Notes: generated by a model not told the origin, from the letters alone. 7,323 bases of DNA from Butyricicoccus sp. (GCA_031293105.1 JAUMSA010000297.1:1-7323), one strand, 5' to 3'. Positions 1 to 6,868 are shown, counted from the first letter of the stretch. Numbers and translations are program-made.

Positions 1-58
1 GCGAACGAAGAGCCGTGCGGGAAGCAACCTGATCGTCGCAGATGCCGAGATGTAAAAT
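1..58 (-). CDS. Response regulator receiver domain, N-terminal fragment (partial)
   Basis: Only the first 19 codons lie in the window; the gene continues past the left edge. The translation, read with Met at the first codon, is (M)LHLGICDDQVASRTALRS. The hydrophobic beta strand followed by the acidic pair DD is how receiver domains begin, and the ICDD form is commonest in LytTR/AgrA-type regulators. The output domain is not visible, so the subfamily is an inference. There is no ATG, GTG or TTG in frame near the start. The first codon that fits the domain and the ribosome binding site (GGGAG at 70-66, 7-nt spacer) is ATT at 58-56. A promoter lies just upstream. The gene is divergent from the ABC transporter operon and may regulate it. 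Confidence 0.6.
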   Translation of the reverse strand, partial: MLHLGICDDQVASRTALRS

Positions 59-92
59 AGGACATCTCCCTTTCTGAAAATCGTTTAATTTT

Positions 93-121
93 ATTATAGC
101 ATATGCCTGAACCGCCAAAAT
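93..121 (-). promoter_or_regulatory. Sigma-A promoter with extended -10 for the response-regulator gene
   Basis: On the minus strand a perfect TATAAT (98-93) is preceded by TGC (101-99), giving a full extended -10. The -35 region (about 115-121, ATTTTG/TTTTGG) is a poor match, as is usual when an extended -10 is present. The predicted transcription start near position 86 gives a short leader carrying GGGAG at 70-66. Confidence 0.65.
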
Positions 122-122
122 A

Positions 123-176
123 CGGAACTTTACAAAACCCAGACCAAAAATAACAAGAGGGTTCCGAATTTTACAA
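123..176. repeat. Direct repeat pair 41 bp apart, with a nested inverted repeat; candidate regulator site
   Basis: CGGAACTTTACAA (123-135) and CCGAATTTTACAA (164-176) match at 11 of 13 positions with a period of 41 bp, close to four helical turns. CGGAAC (123-128) and GTTCCG (161-166) also form a perfect 6-bp inverted repeat. The pair lies between two divergent genes and just upstream of the minus-strand promoter. An operator or activator site is an inference; no known consensus was matched. Confidence 0.35.
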
Positions 177-178
177 CC

Positions 179-200
179 GGGCTGTCCGATTTGACAGTCC
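179..200 (+). promoter_or_regulatory. Hairpin / inverted repeat containing a TTGACA box upstream of the ABC operon
   Basis: GGGCTGTC (179-186) can pair with GACAGTCC (193-200) around a 6-nt loop, giving an 8-bp stem with one G-U pair. A perfect -35 hexamer, TTGACA, covers 191-196, but no good -10 hexamer lies 16-18 bp downstream. It could be an operator, a leader hairpin, or part of an activator-dependent promoter for the transporter. No other clear promoter for the ABC operon was found. Confidence 0.35.
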
Positions 201-268
201 AGTTTGCGTTTCAGATGGCATACCCGTACACTGAAACAAAGAAAAACCTGTTGAAAGGGCGTATGGAT

Positions 269-1009
269 ATGCTGCAAGTAAAAGATCTTTACAAATCGTA
301 TCAGGTAGGGAAGAACACCTATGAAGTTCTGAAAGGAATCTCTTTTCAAATCGAATCCGGCGAGTTCGTTGCCGTGATGGGGCCGTCAGGCTCCGGGAAA
401 ACAACACTTTTAAATTGCATTTCATGCTATATTCCAGCGGATCATGGAGACATCGAACTGGGTGGGGAAAAAATCGCAGCCTTAGAGGAGCAAGAATTGG
501 CTGTCATTCGCAACCAGAAATTGGGTTTTGTATTTCAGGATTTTCTGTTGCTGGATGGACTGACCGTGAGGGACAATATTTTGCTGCCGCGTATCATTGG
601 CGGCAGAGTCGATGCCGGGATGGAGGAATCGGCAGACCGCTTATGCGATATTTTCGGCATTGCACACATTAAAAACAAATATCCGGCCGAGATTTCTGGC
701 GGCGAAAAGCAGCGGACAGCTGTTGCGCGTGCGCTAATAAACCATCCTTTGCTGATTTTGGCCGATGAACCGACCGGAAATTTGGATTCTAAATCCTCGC
801 GGGCAGTCATTCAGAGTTTCATGCAGGCACGGGATAGTTTGGGTGCTACGATCTTTATGGTGACGCACGATAGCTTTGCCGCATCTTTTTGTGATCGTGT
901 CATTATACTGCGGGATGGGGTCATCCATCAGACACTCGAAAATCACGGGGAGCGTGGAAAGTTTCAGGATGATCTGCTGGATGCCATCCGAGAAATGAGC
1001 AAGGAGTGA
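269..1009 (+). CDS. ABC transporter ATP-binding protein, BceA/MacB (LolD-like) family
   Basis: This is the cytoplasmic ATPase that powers the permease encoded immediately downstream. All nucleotide-binding motifs are intact (numbering from the chosen start): Walker A GPSGSGKT at 38-45, Q-loop Q90, signature SGGEKQR at 143-149, Walker B LILADEP at about 162-168, D-loop NLDS at 171-174, and H-loop H200 in VTHD. The 246-aa length is normal for the family. Three starts are possible: TTG 191, ATG 263 and ATG 269. ATG 269 is preferred because GAAAGGG (253-259) lies 9 nt upstream, against only 3 nt for ATG 263, and because MLQVKDLYKSY is a typical family N-terminus. By family knowledge, such ATPases pair with FtsX-type permeases in antimicrobial-peptide detoxification or sensing, or lipoprotein/peptide export; the substrate cannot be read from the sequence. 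The stop lies 6 nt before the permease gene, so the two are almost certainly co-translated. Confidence 0.93.
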   Translation: MLQVKDLYKSYQVGKNTYEVLKGISFQIESGEFVAVMGPSGSGKTTLLNCISCYIPADHGDIELGGEKIAALEEQELAVIRNQKLGFVFQDFLLLDGLTVRDNILLPRIIGGRVDAGMEESADRLCDIFGIAHIKNKYPAEISGGEKQRTAVARALINHPLLILADEPTGNLDSKSSRAVIQSFMQARDSLGATIFMVTHDSFAASFCDRVIILRDGVIHQTLENHGERGKFQDDLLDAIREMSKE

Positions 1010-1015
1010 GTCAGG

Positions 1016-3136
1016 GTGAAGAACTTTTCCGAAGTCTATGCCTGCCTTCGTAGGAAAAATCGTAAGAATTATCTGCTTTTGATGGGATGCTGCTTTTTCT
1101 CGGTTCTATTGATTACAGCGTATGTGTCGATGATGCGCTCCCCAACAGTTTTAACGGTTTTACCGGAAGGCGGCGATTCCCGCAAGCAAGTGATGATGAT
1201 TTTTGTTTTAGCCGTCATTGGCTGCGCAGTATTTACCGCCTATGCGTCTGGTTTATTCTTCCGCTCCAAATCGCGTGAAACCGGTATCTTCCTCGCTTTG
1301 GGCGCCACCAAAGCGCAGATACGGCACTTGTTATTTACCGACCTAGCCAAGGCTTCTTTGAGTTCCTGTGTGGCCGGCACCCTTTTGGGCATGCCGCTGG
1401 CTTGGGGGATTTGGCAGATATTTCGTCTGTTTGTTGTCGATAGCGAAGAGATGGTCCTGCATTTTGACACAAATGCGATCGGATTTGCACTGGTGTTTTC
1501 CGCATTTGTGATCGTCATGCTTTTTGGCATGGGGATTCGGTTTATCCGACGGACCAATATTATCGATATCGTCAACGAATCCCGCAAATCGGAACCCATT
1601 CACGAGGTACCATGTTGGTATGGACGCGTGGGAATCTTGCTGATGGTGGTCGGCGCCTTTGTGGGGTATGAACTCCCAACATTTTTTGTTCGGATCTTGC
1701 ATTGGTACGCTCCTGAAGGACTCAGTGCCGTTGGATATGCGCCGCTTTTTGTCGGGCTGTATATGATTTTGCTGCACACCGTAGTCAATGGCTGGGGCAA
1801 ACGCAAAAAACGCTATCAAAACCTGATCTCCACCAGTATGATGAAATTTCAAGGCCGCCAAACGGTACGCAATATGCTGGTCATTACAGTCTTGCTGGCA
1901 GGCGCGTATTTTGGCATGTTTTATGCTCCGATGTTGGGAACCAGCGCCATGATTGGATATGCTGAGCGTCCTGTAGACTATGCGTACCATTTCCGAAACG
2001 ATCAGCAGATTCCGCTGGAAGATGAGGTGCGTCAAATGGCACAAGAAGAGGGTGTAACGCTAACCAGTTGGGTACAAGCGCCGGTTGCGGTACTCGGAAT
2101 CGATGGGGATAAACAAATCGAAACCGAAGGGGCGATGGGTGTTACCTGGCACACCGAATATCGAGAAGTTTTGATGTCAAATCCAGTCCTGTCCGAAAGC
2201 GCGTGGAATGTTCTGACAGGCCAGTCAATTGATATTGCACCCGGCACGGTAGCCTCTGTGTTTGATGCAAACGGTTCGTCTGCCGCAGCAACATCCAATC
2301 AACTTTCCAGGGTCACAAACCCGGTGACCGGGCAGCAGTTACAGGTTACCCCGCAAACAGAAGTTTTGAAATCCGATCTGCTGTTCAGCTATAAAGTGCT
2401 GGACGATACAGATTATGCTACGATCATCCAGGGCTTAACAGAAGAGTGGCAGGAAACCATGGTCTTTTTCAATGTAGAGAACTGCGGGGATACCTATCCA
2501 TTTGCGAAACGGCTGTTTCATACCATTGTCGACCGTTCTGGACCGGAAGTAGAAGTTATGGACGCTTATGACCCGATCCTGCATGCCCAAGAAGGTGATG
2601 CTTATGCGTTTGCCCCGGAAAATGTCGCGCAATTTGGAGAGACCATCGATTATGACCAGCGGGATAGCTCAAGCTTTCGGCTTTATTGGAAATACATGCC
2701 GGAATTTCGAGTGCTCGATCAAATGGAATTTATTCGGACCATGGCGGTATTTTTGATGTTATTCCTTTTTATCGCCATTGTATGCTTTGCCGCTGTCATC
2801 GTCATTGCCTACACGCGTTGTATGACCATTGCACTAACAAATCGGCAAGTTTATGAAGATTTAGAACACCTGGGGGCATCGCGGGCGTACCTGCGACAAT
2901 CGGTACGCGGGCAAGTCAACCGCGTATTTTTTATGCCGGGTTTGATCGGTACCCTGACGATCTATGCTCTGTATGCGATGATTCTGTATTTTAATGGTGA
3001 TCCGTTGGGATATACAATGGAGGAACTGGTCGGAATGGCTGCCTGCCTGATTCTGGTTCTGCTGTGCTCGGGCCTGCTATACCTAGCCTATCGACAAACG
3101 CTCCACAAAGTCTGGCGCACACTGCAAATTGGGTAA
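1016..3136 (+). CDS. ABC transporter permease, FtsX-like, BceB-type ten-helix architecture
   Basis: This 706-aa membrane protein is the partner of the preceding ATPase. Ten hydrophobic segments can be seen at about 20-40, 58-82, 113-138, 154-174, 203-224, 241-257, 286-306, 572-599, 637-659 and 670-691. Between helices 7 and 8 is a hydrophilic region of about 260 residues (roughly 310-570), expected outside the cell. Ten helices with one large external domain between helices 7 and 8 is the BceB layout, known from bacitracin and lantibiotic resistance modules. MacB, by contrast, has four helices. FtsX-like core features occur twice: SRETGIFLALGATKAQI near 86-102 and a degenerate counterpart, YEDLEHLGASRAYL, near 613-626. 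The start is GTG at 1016, with AGGAG at 1002-1006 inside the end of the ATPase gene. The actual drug or peptide is unknown. No BceS-like sensor kinase lies in the window. A terminator follows directly. Confidence 0.88.
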   Translation: MKNFSEVYACLRRKNRKNYLLLMGCCFFSVLLITAYVSMMRSPTVLTVLPEGGDSRKQVMMIFVLAVIGCAVFTAYASGLFFRSKSRETGIFLALGATKAQIRHLLFTDLAKASLSSCVAGTLLGMPLAWGIWQIFRLFVVDSEEMVLHFDTNAIGFALVFSAFVIVMLFGMGIRFIRRTNIIDIVNESRKSEPIHEVPCWYGRVGILLMVVGAFVGYELPTFFVRILHWYAPEGLSAVGYAPLFVGLYMILLHTVVNGWGKRKKRYQNLISTSMMKFQGRQTVRNMLVITVLLAGAYFGMFYAPMLGTSAMIGYAERPVDYAYHFRNDQQIPLEDEVRQMAQEEGVTLTSWVQAPVAVLGIDGDKQIETEGAMGVTWHTEYREVLMSNPVLSESAWNVLTGQSIDIAPGTVASVFDANGSSAAATSNQLSRVTNPVTGQQLQVTPQTEVLKSDLLFSYKVLDDTDYATIIQGLTEEWQETMVFFNVENCGDTYPFAKRLFHTIVDRSGPEVEVMDAYDPILHAQEGDAYAFAPENVAQFGETIDYDQRDSSSFRLYWKYMPEFRVLDQMEFIRTMAVFLMLFLFIAIVCFAAVIVIAYTRCMTIALTNRQVYEDLEHLGASRAYLRQSVRGQVNRVFFMPGLIGTLTIYALYAMILYFNGDPLGYTMEELVGMAACLILVLLCSGLLYLAYRQTLHKVWRTLQIG

Positions 3137-3142
3137 AATACA

Positions 3143-3169
3143 AAAGGGACGGTGCTATACCGTCCCTTT
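3143..3169 (+). terminator. Intrinsic terminator of the ABC transporter operon
   Basis: A perfect 11-bp stem, AAAGGGACGGT (3143-3153) with ACCGTCCCTTT (3159-3169), encloses the loop GCTAT. It begins 7 bp after the permease stop codon and is followed by a moderately T-rich tail (GATCTTCTT). The A-rich left flank means it could also act weakly in the opposite direction. Confidence 0.85.
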
Positions 3170-3241
3170 GATCTTCTTGCGTATAAAGGCTGCGTAGGGT
3201 AGACACAATGGATGTATCTGCTGAAAAAGGAGAGAACTGAT

Positions 3242-3397
3242 TTGGAAACAAAAATTCGGATTACGTTAGCAGCCACAGCCATTATCTTAACGCTTCTATG
3301 TATCGGCCGACTCGGAATGTTTCCCGATCGAACGGCGATCCCCGATCATCGGATTTCCCTTATGGAGTATCATCCGGATGGGATGCTTTGCGTCTGA
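3242..3397 (+). CDS. Possible small single-pass membrane protein, hypothetical
   Basis: This is a 51-codon frame with no recognised family. It would start at TTG 3242, which has a strong AAGGAG (3227-3232) 9 nt upstream. An upstream in-frame ATG at 3212 adds 10 residues but has a poor ribosome binding site. Residues about 6-26 (RITLAATAIILTLLCIGRLG) form one hydrophobic segment after a charged N-terminus, and the tail is short and polar. The last 38 bp overlap the end of the convergent recombinase gene, so the C-terminus is constrained by, or an accident of, that gene. No convincing promoter was seen. The good ribosome binding site and membrane segment favour a real small gene; the length, overlap and missing promoter argue for caution. 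It could also be a truncated remnant of a longer gene. Confidence 0.4.
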   Translation: METKIRITLAATAIILTLLCIGRLGMFPDRTAIPDHRISLMEYHPDGMLCV

Positions 3398-4397
3398 CCG
3401 AAGCCAATGGATTGCTTTGCGCCGCTGCACGGACATTTTCGTCCTGAATATGGGTGTAGATCATCGTAGTATCCACATTAGTATGCCCCAAAACCGTTTG
3501 TAGGGTGCGGATATCTACCCCATTTTGATACATGAGTGTGGCCGCTGTGTGGCGCAGTTTGTGCGCCGAATATTTTTGTGCATCCAACCCGGCCGCGGTA
3601 AGGTATTTTTTTACCAGCCATTTGATGGTGGGAATACTCAAACGGTTTCGATTCCGGCTGGTGAAAAAGGCATTTTGATCGGCTGGATGGGGAACGATAC
3701 GTTCCGGAAGATAGGCCGCAATCGCATCCAAACAAGCGTCATTGAGATAAATAGTGCGTTCCTTGTTGCCTTTGCCTAGTACGCGTAAAGTATCATTTTG
3801 AATGTCCTGTAAATTCATACCCGCTAGCTCGGAAACACGCATGCCGCAATTTAAAAACAAAGTGAGGATGCAGTAATCCCGAGCGGCATAGGGACCGCTG
3901 ACACTTTCCAGCAGGGTTTTGGAATCCTCTAATGTCAAATATCGCGGCAGCTTTTTTGGTAGGGAAGGAGAGTCCAGTTCTGCGACAGGATTGACTTCCA
4001 ACACGCCGGATTTGACGGTTAAATATTTGAAAAACGCCCGCAGCGAAGCGACTTTGCGCGCGAGAGAGGTCGCACAGAGACCATATTCGGTGTGGGGACT
4101 GTTTTGCTGGCGGGGACGCTCTTGTGCAATATAACCCAAATAATCGTACACATCCGATAGGGTAATGGTTTTGAGAAAATCGGCATTCACCGCTTGGATC
4201 GAGATTTCCTCAAAAGGAGTATCCAGCGGCACGATTTTTCGGCTATGCAAAAGATACCGCAGAAAAAAGCGGAGATCCAAAAAGTATTCATAAGCCGTAC
4301 GCTCCGATTTGCCTTTGATCGTCGAGATATAGACTAAAAAATCACGCAAAAGCGGAGGGGCGTCATGGGCGTATTCAGAAATAATATATCGCTTCAT
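3360..4397 (-). CDS. Tyrosine recombinase / integrase, XerC/XerD family
   Basis: This 345-aa protein cuts and rejoins DNA through a 3'-phosphotyrosine intermediate. All catalytic residues are present: R187 (GMRVSE), K209 (LGKGNKER), H279 and R282 (HKLRH), H305 (VLGHTN) and the nucleophile Y314 (MIYTH). The N-terminal part (about 14-130) is a core-binding SAM-like domain with the typical SERTAYEYFLDLRFFLRYL helix. Classical XerC/XerD proteins are about 295-305 aa; the extra length lies mainly in the N-terminal domain (about 53-110). ATG 4397 is supported by a perfect AGGAGG (4410-4405) 7 nt away. No excisionase, relaxase or attachment-site repeat was seen nearby, so this may be a resident Xer-type recombinase rather than part of a mobile element. 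It is divergent from cysK and convergent with the small frame at 3242. Confidence 0.92.
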   Translation of the reverse strand: MKRYIISEYAHDAPPLLRDFLVYISTIKGKSERTAYEYFLDLRFFLRYLLHSRKIVPLDTPFEEISIQAVNADFLKTITLSDVYDYLGYIAQERPRQQNSPHTEYGLCATSLARKVASLRAFFKYLTVKSGVLEVNPVAELDSPSLPKKLPRYLTLEDSKTLLESVSGPYAARDYCILTLFLNCGMRVSELAGMNLQDIQNDTLRVLGKGNKERTIYLNDACLDAIAAYLPERIVPHPADQNAFFTSRNRNRLSIPTIKWLVKKYLTAAGLDAQKYSAHKLRHTAATLMYQNGVDIRTLQTVLGHTNVDTTMIYTHIQDENVRAAAQSNPLASVRRKASHPDDTP

Positions 4398-4418
4398 AAG
4401 AATTCCTCCTGTTTATTC

Positions 4419-4447
4419 ACAATAGCACATTTTGTAGAGAGCGTCAA
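4419..4447 (-). promoter_or_regulatory. Sigma-A promoter for the tyrosine recombinase gene
   Basis: On the minus strand, TTGACG (4447-4442) and TATTGT (4424-4419) are 17 bp apart, and TGC just before the -10 gives an extended element. The predicted start, near 4412, leaves only a couple of bases before the AGGAGG at 4410-4405, so the leader is very short. Confidence 0.7.
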
Positions 4448-4454
4448 ACAGACA

Positions 4455-4483
4455 TTGCATTTTGGGGAGGAATCTATTATAAT
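4455..4483 (+). promoter_or_regulatory. Sigma-A promoter for the cysK operon
   Basis: TTGCAT (4455-4460) and a perfect TATAAT (4478-4483) are separated by exactly 17 bp. Transcription should start near 4490, about 25 nt before the cysK ATG. The -35 is only 7 bp from the -35 of the divergent recombinase promoter, so polymerases or a regulator bound here could affect both. The leader is too short for a riboswitch. Confidence 0.8.
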
Positions 4484-4514
4484 GCACTCATAAAAGATTG
4501 GAGTGTGAAAGATA

Positions 4515-5441
4515 ATGCGCGTTGCAACAAGTATAGTGGATTTGATCGGAAATACCCCTTTGCTGGAGCTAGGGCGTGTCGCCCAGGCACACGACTTAAA
4601 GGCAAAGCTGCTCGCCAAAATAGAGGCCATGAATCCGGCCGGGAGTGCAAAAGATCGAGTTCGCCTACCTCTGCCTTTAGATGCTGAGCAGCGTGGGATT
4701 TTGAAGCCAGGCGCAACAATTCTGGAGCCGACATCGGGCAATACCGGCATTGGGCTGGCTGCTGTCGCAGCGGCTCGGGGATATCGGGTTATTCTCACCA
4801 TGCCGGAGACGATGAGTGTGGAGCGCCGCAATCTGCTCAAAGCATATGGCGCCGAACTGGTGCTCACGGAAGGTGCCAAGGGTATGCAAGGGGCTGTCGA
4901 TAAAGCAGAAGAGCTGGCAAGAGAAATTCCGGGCAGCTTTTTGGCCGGACAATTTGTTAATCCAGTGAATCCGCAGGCGCATTATGAAACTACAGGTCCG
5001 GAGATTTGGAACGATACCGATGGTCAGGTTGATGTTTTGGTTGCCACATTCGGTACAGGTGGCACGATTTCTGGCGCCGGACGCTACTTAAAAGAAAAGA
5101 ATCCGTCTTTATATATTGTTGCCGTAGAGCCAGCTGATTCACCACTCCTCTCCAAAGGCGTGGCAGGCCCGCACAAAATTCAAGGAATTGGCGCAAATTT
5201 TATTCCGAAAACGATGGACACGACAATCTTTGATGAATTGCAGACCGTAACGACCGAAGAAGCTTTTTCGTTTGGAAAGGAGATTGCGCGGCTCGAAGGC
5301 CTGCTGGTCGGGATTTCGTCCGGTGCCGCTGTGAGCGTAGCGGCCAAAATTGCGGCACGTCCCGAGTTTGCAGGTAAAAATATTGTGGTCGTTTTGCCGG
5401 ATACCGGTGAACGGTATCTGTCTACCCCCATGTTTGATTAA
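4515..5441 (+). CDS. cysK: Cysteine synthase (O-acetylserine sulfhydrylase)
   Basis: This PLP enzyme makes L-cysteine from O-acetyl-L-serine and sulfide in the cytoplasm. Visible features are the PLP lysine K46 in NPAGSAKDR, the substrate loop TSGNTG at 73-78, the glycine-rich phosphate loop GTGGT at 180-184, SSGAA from 268 (including the serine that contacts the pyridine nitrogen) and PDTGERYLST at 295-304. The length of 308 aa is normal for CysK; there is no CBS regulatory domain, which argues against cystathionine beta-synthase. The start ATG has GGAG at 4500-4503, a rather long 11 nt upstream. One oddity is residues 50-55, RLPLPL, where the family usually has a helix of the ALAMIE kind (see findings). 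It is the first gene of an operon with a macro-domain protein and a radical SAM protein. Confidence 0.92.
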   Translation: MRVATSIVDLIGNTPLLELGRVAQAHDLKAKLLAKIEAMNPAGSAKDRVRLPLPLDAEQRGILKPGATILEPTSGNTGIGLAAVAAARGYRVILTMPETMSVERRNLLKAYGAELVLTEGAKGMQGAVDKAEELAREIPGSFLAGQFVNPVNPQAHYETTGPEIWNDTDGQVDVLVATFGTGGTISGAGRYLKEKNPSLYIVAVEPADSPLLSKGVAGPHKIQGIGANFIPKTMDTTIFDELQTVTTEEAFSFGKEIARLEGLLVGISSGAAVSVAAKIAARPEFAGKNIVVVLPDTGERYLSTPMFD

Positions 5442-5456
5442 AGGAGACATGAACCA

Positions 5457-5963
5457 ATGTTGAAGATCGAACGCGGCGATATTACAACCTATCTGGTCGA
5501 TGCAATTGTCAATGCGGCCAATACTTCGCTATTGGGCGGCGGTGGAGTCGACGGAGCGATCCACCGGGCGGCCGGACCGGAATTGTTAGAAGAATGCCGT
5601 CTGCTGCATGGCTGCAAAACAGGTGAAGCCAAGATTACCAAGGGATATCAATTACCTGCTAAACATGTCATTCATACGCCGGGTCCGATTTGGCGCGGCG
5701 GACAACACCATGAAGCGGAATTGCTGGCCAATTGCTATACCAATAGCTTGCAGCTTGCGCTGGATAACGCCTGTAAAACGGTGGCATTCCCGTCGATTAG
5801 TACGGGTGTTTATCATTTTCCACTAGAACAGGCGGCTGCAATTGCAGTAAAGACCATTCATACCTATTGCGCTGCGCATCCGCAGTTCGATACCATTTAT
5901 ATGGTCTGCTTTGATGATCGGACGTTGGCAGCCTATCAACGCGCTGAAAAGGATTGCGGATGA
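5457..5963 (+). CDS. Macro-domain protein, ADP-ribose (O-acetyl-ADP-ribose) hydrolase, YmdB/MacroD-like
   Basis: A stand-alone macro domain of 168 aa, the usual size. It begins at once with the ADP-ribose fold: GDITTYLVDAIVNAAN, in which N22 matches the conserved asparagine. Next comes the glycine loop GGGGVDGAIH at 27-36, whose D32 corresponds to the catalytic or binding aspartate of MacroD/YmdB enzymes. The second phosphate loop, SISTGVYHFP, is at 113-122. By family knowledge these enzymes remove the acetyl group from O-acetyl-ADP-ribose and can release mono-ADP-ribose from acidic residues on proteins; the substrate here is not determined. The start is ATG 5457 with AAGGAG at 5441-5446 overlapping the cysK stop codon. 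The gap to cysK is 15 nt, so the genes are co-transcribed. The ATG at 5449 opens only a four-codon frame. Confidence 0.9.
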   Translation: MLKIERGDITTYLVDAIVNAANTSLLGGGGVDGAIHRAAGPELLEECRLLHGCKTGEAKITKGYQLPAKHVIHTPGPIWRGGQHHEAELLANCYTNSLQLALDNACKTVAFPSISTGVYHFPLEQAAAIAVKTIHTYCAAHPQFDTIYMVCFDDRTLAAYQRAEKDCG

Positions 5964-6868
5964 ATCTGGAAGCTTATGTGCATTGCTGCTTGTGTCCACG
6001 CGCTTGCGGTGTCAATCGCTTACAAGGGGAGCGAGGATACTGCGGTGCTTCGGCGCAGGTTGAGGTCGGACGCGCAGCCTTACATGCCTGGGAAGAACCA
6101 TCTCTTTCCGGTGAACACGGTTCCGGGACGGTGTTTTTTGTACACTGTACGTTAGGCTGCATCTATTGCCAAAATCGACAGATCAGCACACGTGGGGCAA
6201 GTGGGATAACCGTTGATGCAAACCAGTTAGCAGAGATTTTTTTACAGTTGCAAGACCAAAATGCGCAAAATATCAATTTGGTCACGGCTACACATTATGC
6301 TCCTCATTTGGTGGAAGCCATTACAGAAGCGAGATGTAAAGGCTTGACGATTCCGGTTTTGCTCAACTGCGGCGGTTTTGAGTCCGTGGAGACGATTCGA
6401 ATGTTGGATGGAATGGTCGACATCTATTTACCGGATTTCAAATATTACAGCAGTTATTATGCACAGATGTACTCCCAAACCGCCGATTATTTTGAAATTG
6501 CAGACGCAGCCATCGATACCATGGTGCAGCAAACCGGAGCTCCGATGTTTGACGCGCAGGGCAATATGCTTCGCGGAACTCTAATTCGTCATTTGATGCT
6601 GCCCGGCCTTGCCGGGGATACCCGTCAGATACTCCGCCATATTGCAGAGCGATGGGAAGATCGAGTTTTAGTCAGTTTGATGCGGCAATATACGCCGATT
6701 GGGATGGAAAAACATCAGGAACTGAACCGTACCATCACCGAAGAAGAATATCAAGAAGCAGTTGCTTATTTTACCGATTTGGGCCTGGCTGGTTATCTGC
6801 AAGAAGGGGAAGCGGCACAGGAGAGCTTCATCCCCTCTTTTCGTGGAGAGGGAGTGAAAAGGGACTGA
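5960..6868 (+). CDS. Radical SAM protein, PflX-like (pyruvate formate-lyase activase homologue)
   Basis: This 302-aa protein contains the radical SAM cluster motif CTLGCIYC, with C63, C67 and C70 expected to bind a 4Fe-4S cluster that cleaves S-adenosylmethionine. A second cysteine-rich patch at the N-terminus (C9, C10, C12, C16, C28; CLCPRACGVNR...GYCG) is typical of the PflX branch and may bind metal or another cluster. Other family-like segments are LVTATHY near 107-113, YLPDFKYY near 156-163, RHLMLPG near 210-216 and the closing FIPSFRGEGV. Its position away from any pyruvate formate-lyase gene fits PflX better than true PflA; the target is unknown. ATG 5960 overlaps the macro-domain stop as ATGA, with AAAAGGA 6 nt upstream. 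A TTG at 5954 is possible but less likely. Confidence 0.88.
   Translation: MNLEAYVHCCLCPRACGVNRLQGERGYCGASAQVEVGRAALHAWEEPSLSGEHGSGTVFFVHCTLGCIYCQNRQISTRGASGITVDANQLAEIFLQLQDQNAQNINLVTATHYAPHLVEAITEARCKGLTIPVLLNCGGFESVETIRMLDGMVDIYLPDFKYYSSYYAQMYSQTADYFEIADAAIDTMVQQTGAPMFDAQGNMLRGTLIRHLMLPGLAGDTRQILRHIAERWEDRVLVSLMRQYTPIGMEKHQELNRTITEEEYQEAVAYFTDLGLAGYLQEGEAAQESFIPSFRGEGVKRD

Noticed and set aside
191..268. TTG start at 191 that would extend the ABC ATPase by 26 residues
   Set aside because: There is no ribosome binding site, the added residues do not look like the family, and TTG 191 lies inside the hairpin. ATG 269 has better spacing; ATG 263 remains a minor alternative.
1343..2044. Long minus-strand open frame (233 codons) opposite the permease
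   Set aside because: It is antisense to a clear membrane protein gene, has unlikely composition (many His, Asn and Gln) and no recognisable domain or ribosome binding site.
3326..3352. GATCG/CGATC inverted repeat and CCGATCATCGG palindrome near the recombinase end as a dif or att site
   Set aside because: The arms are short, they show no likeness to the dif consensus, and no matching second copy was seen in the window.
4394..4879. 161-codon minus-strand frame opposite the start of cysK
   Set aside because: Its sequence mirrors cysK in another frame, it runs through both promoters, and it has no family resemblance.
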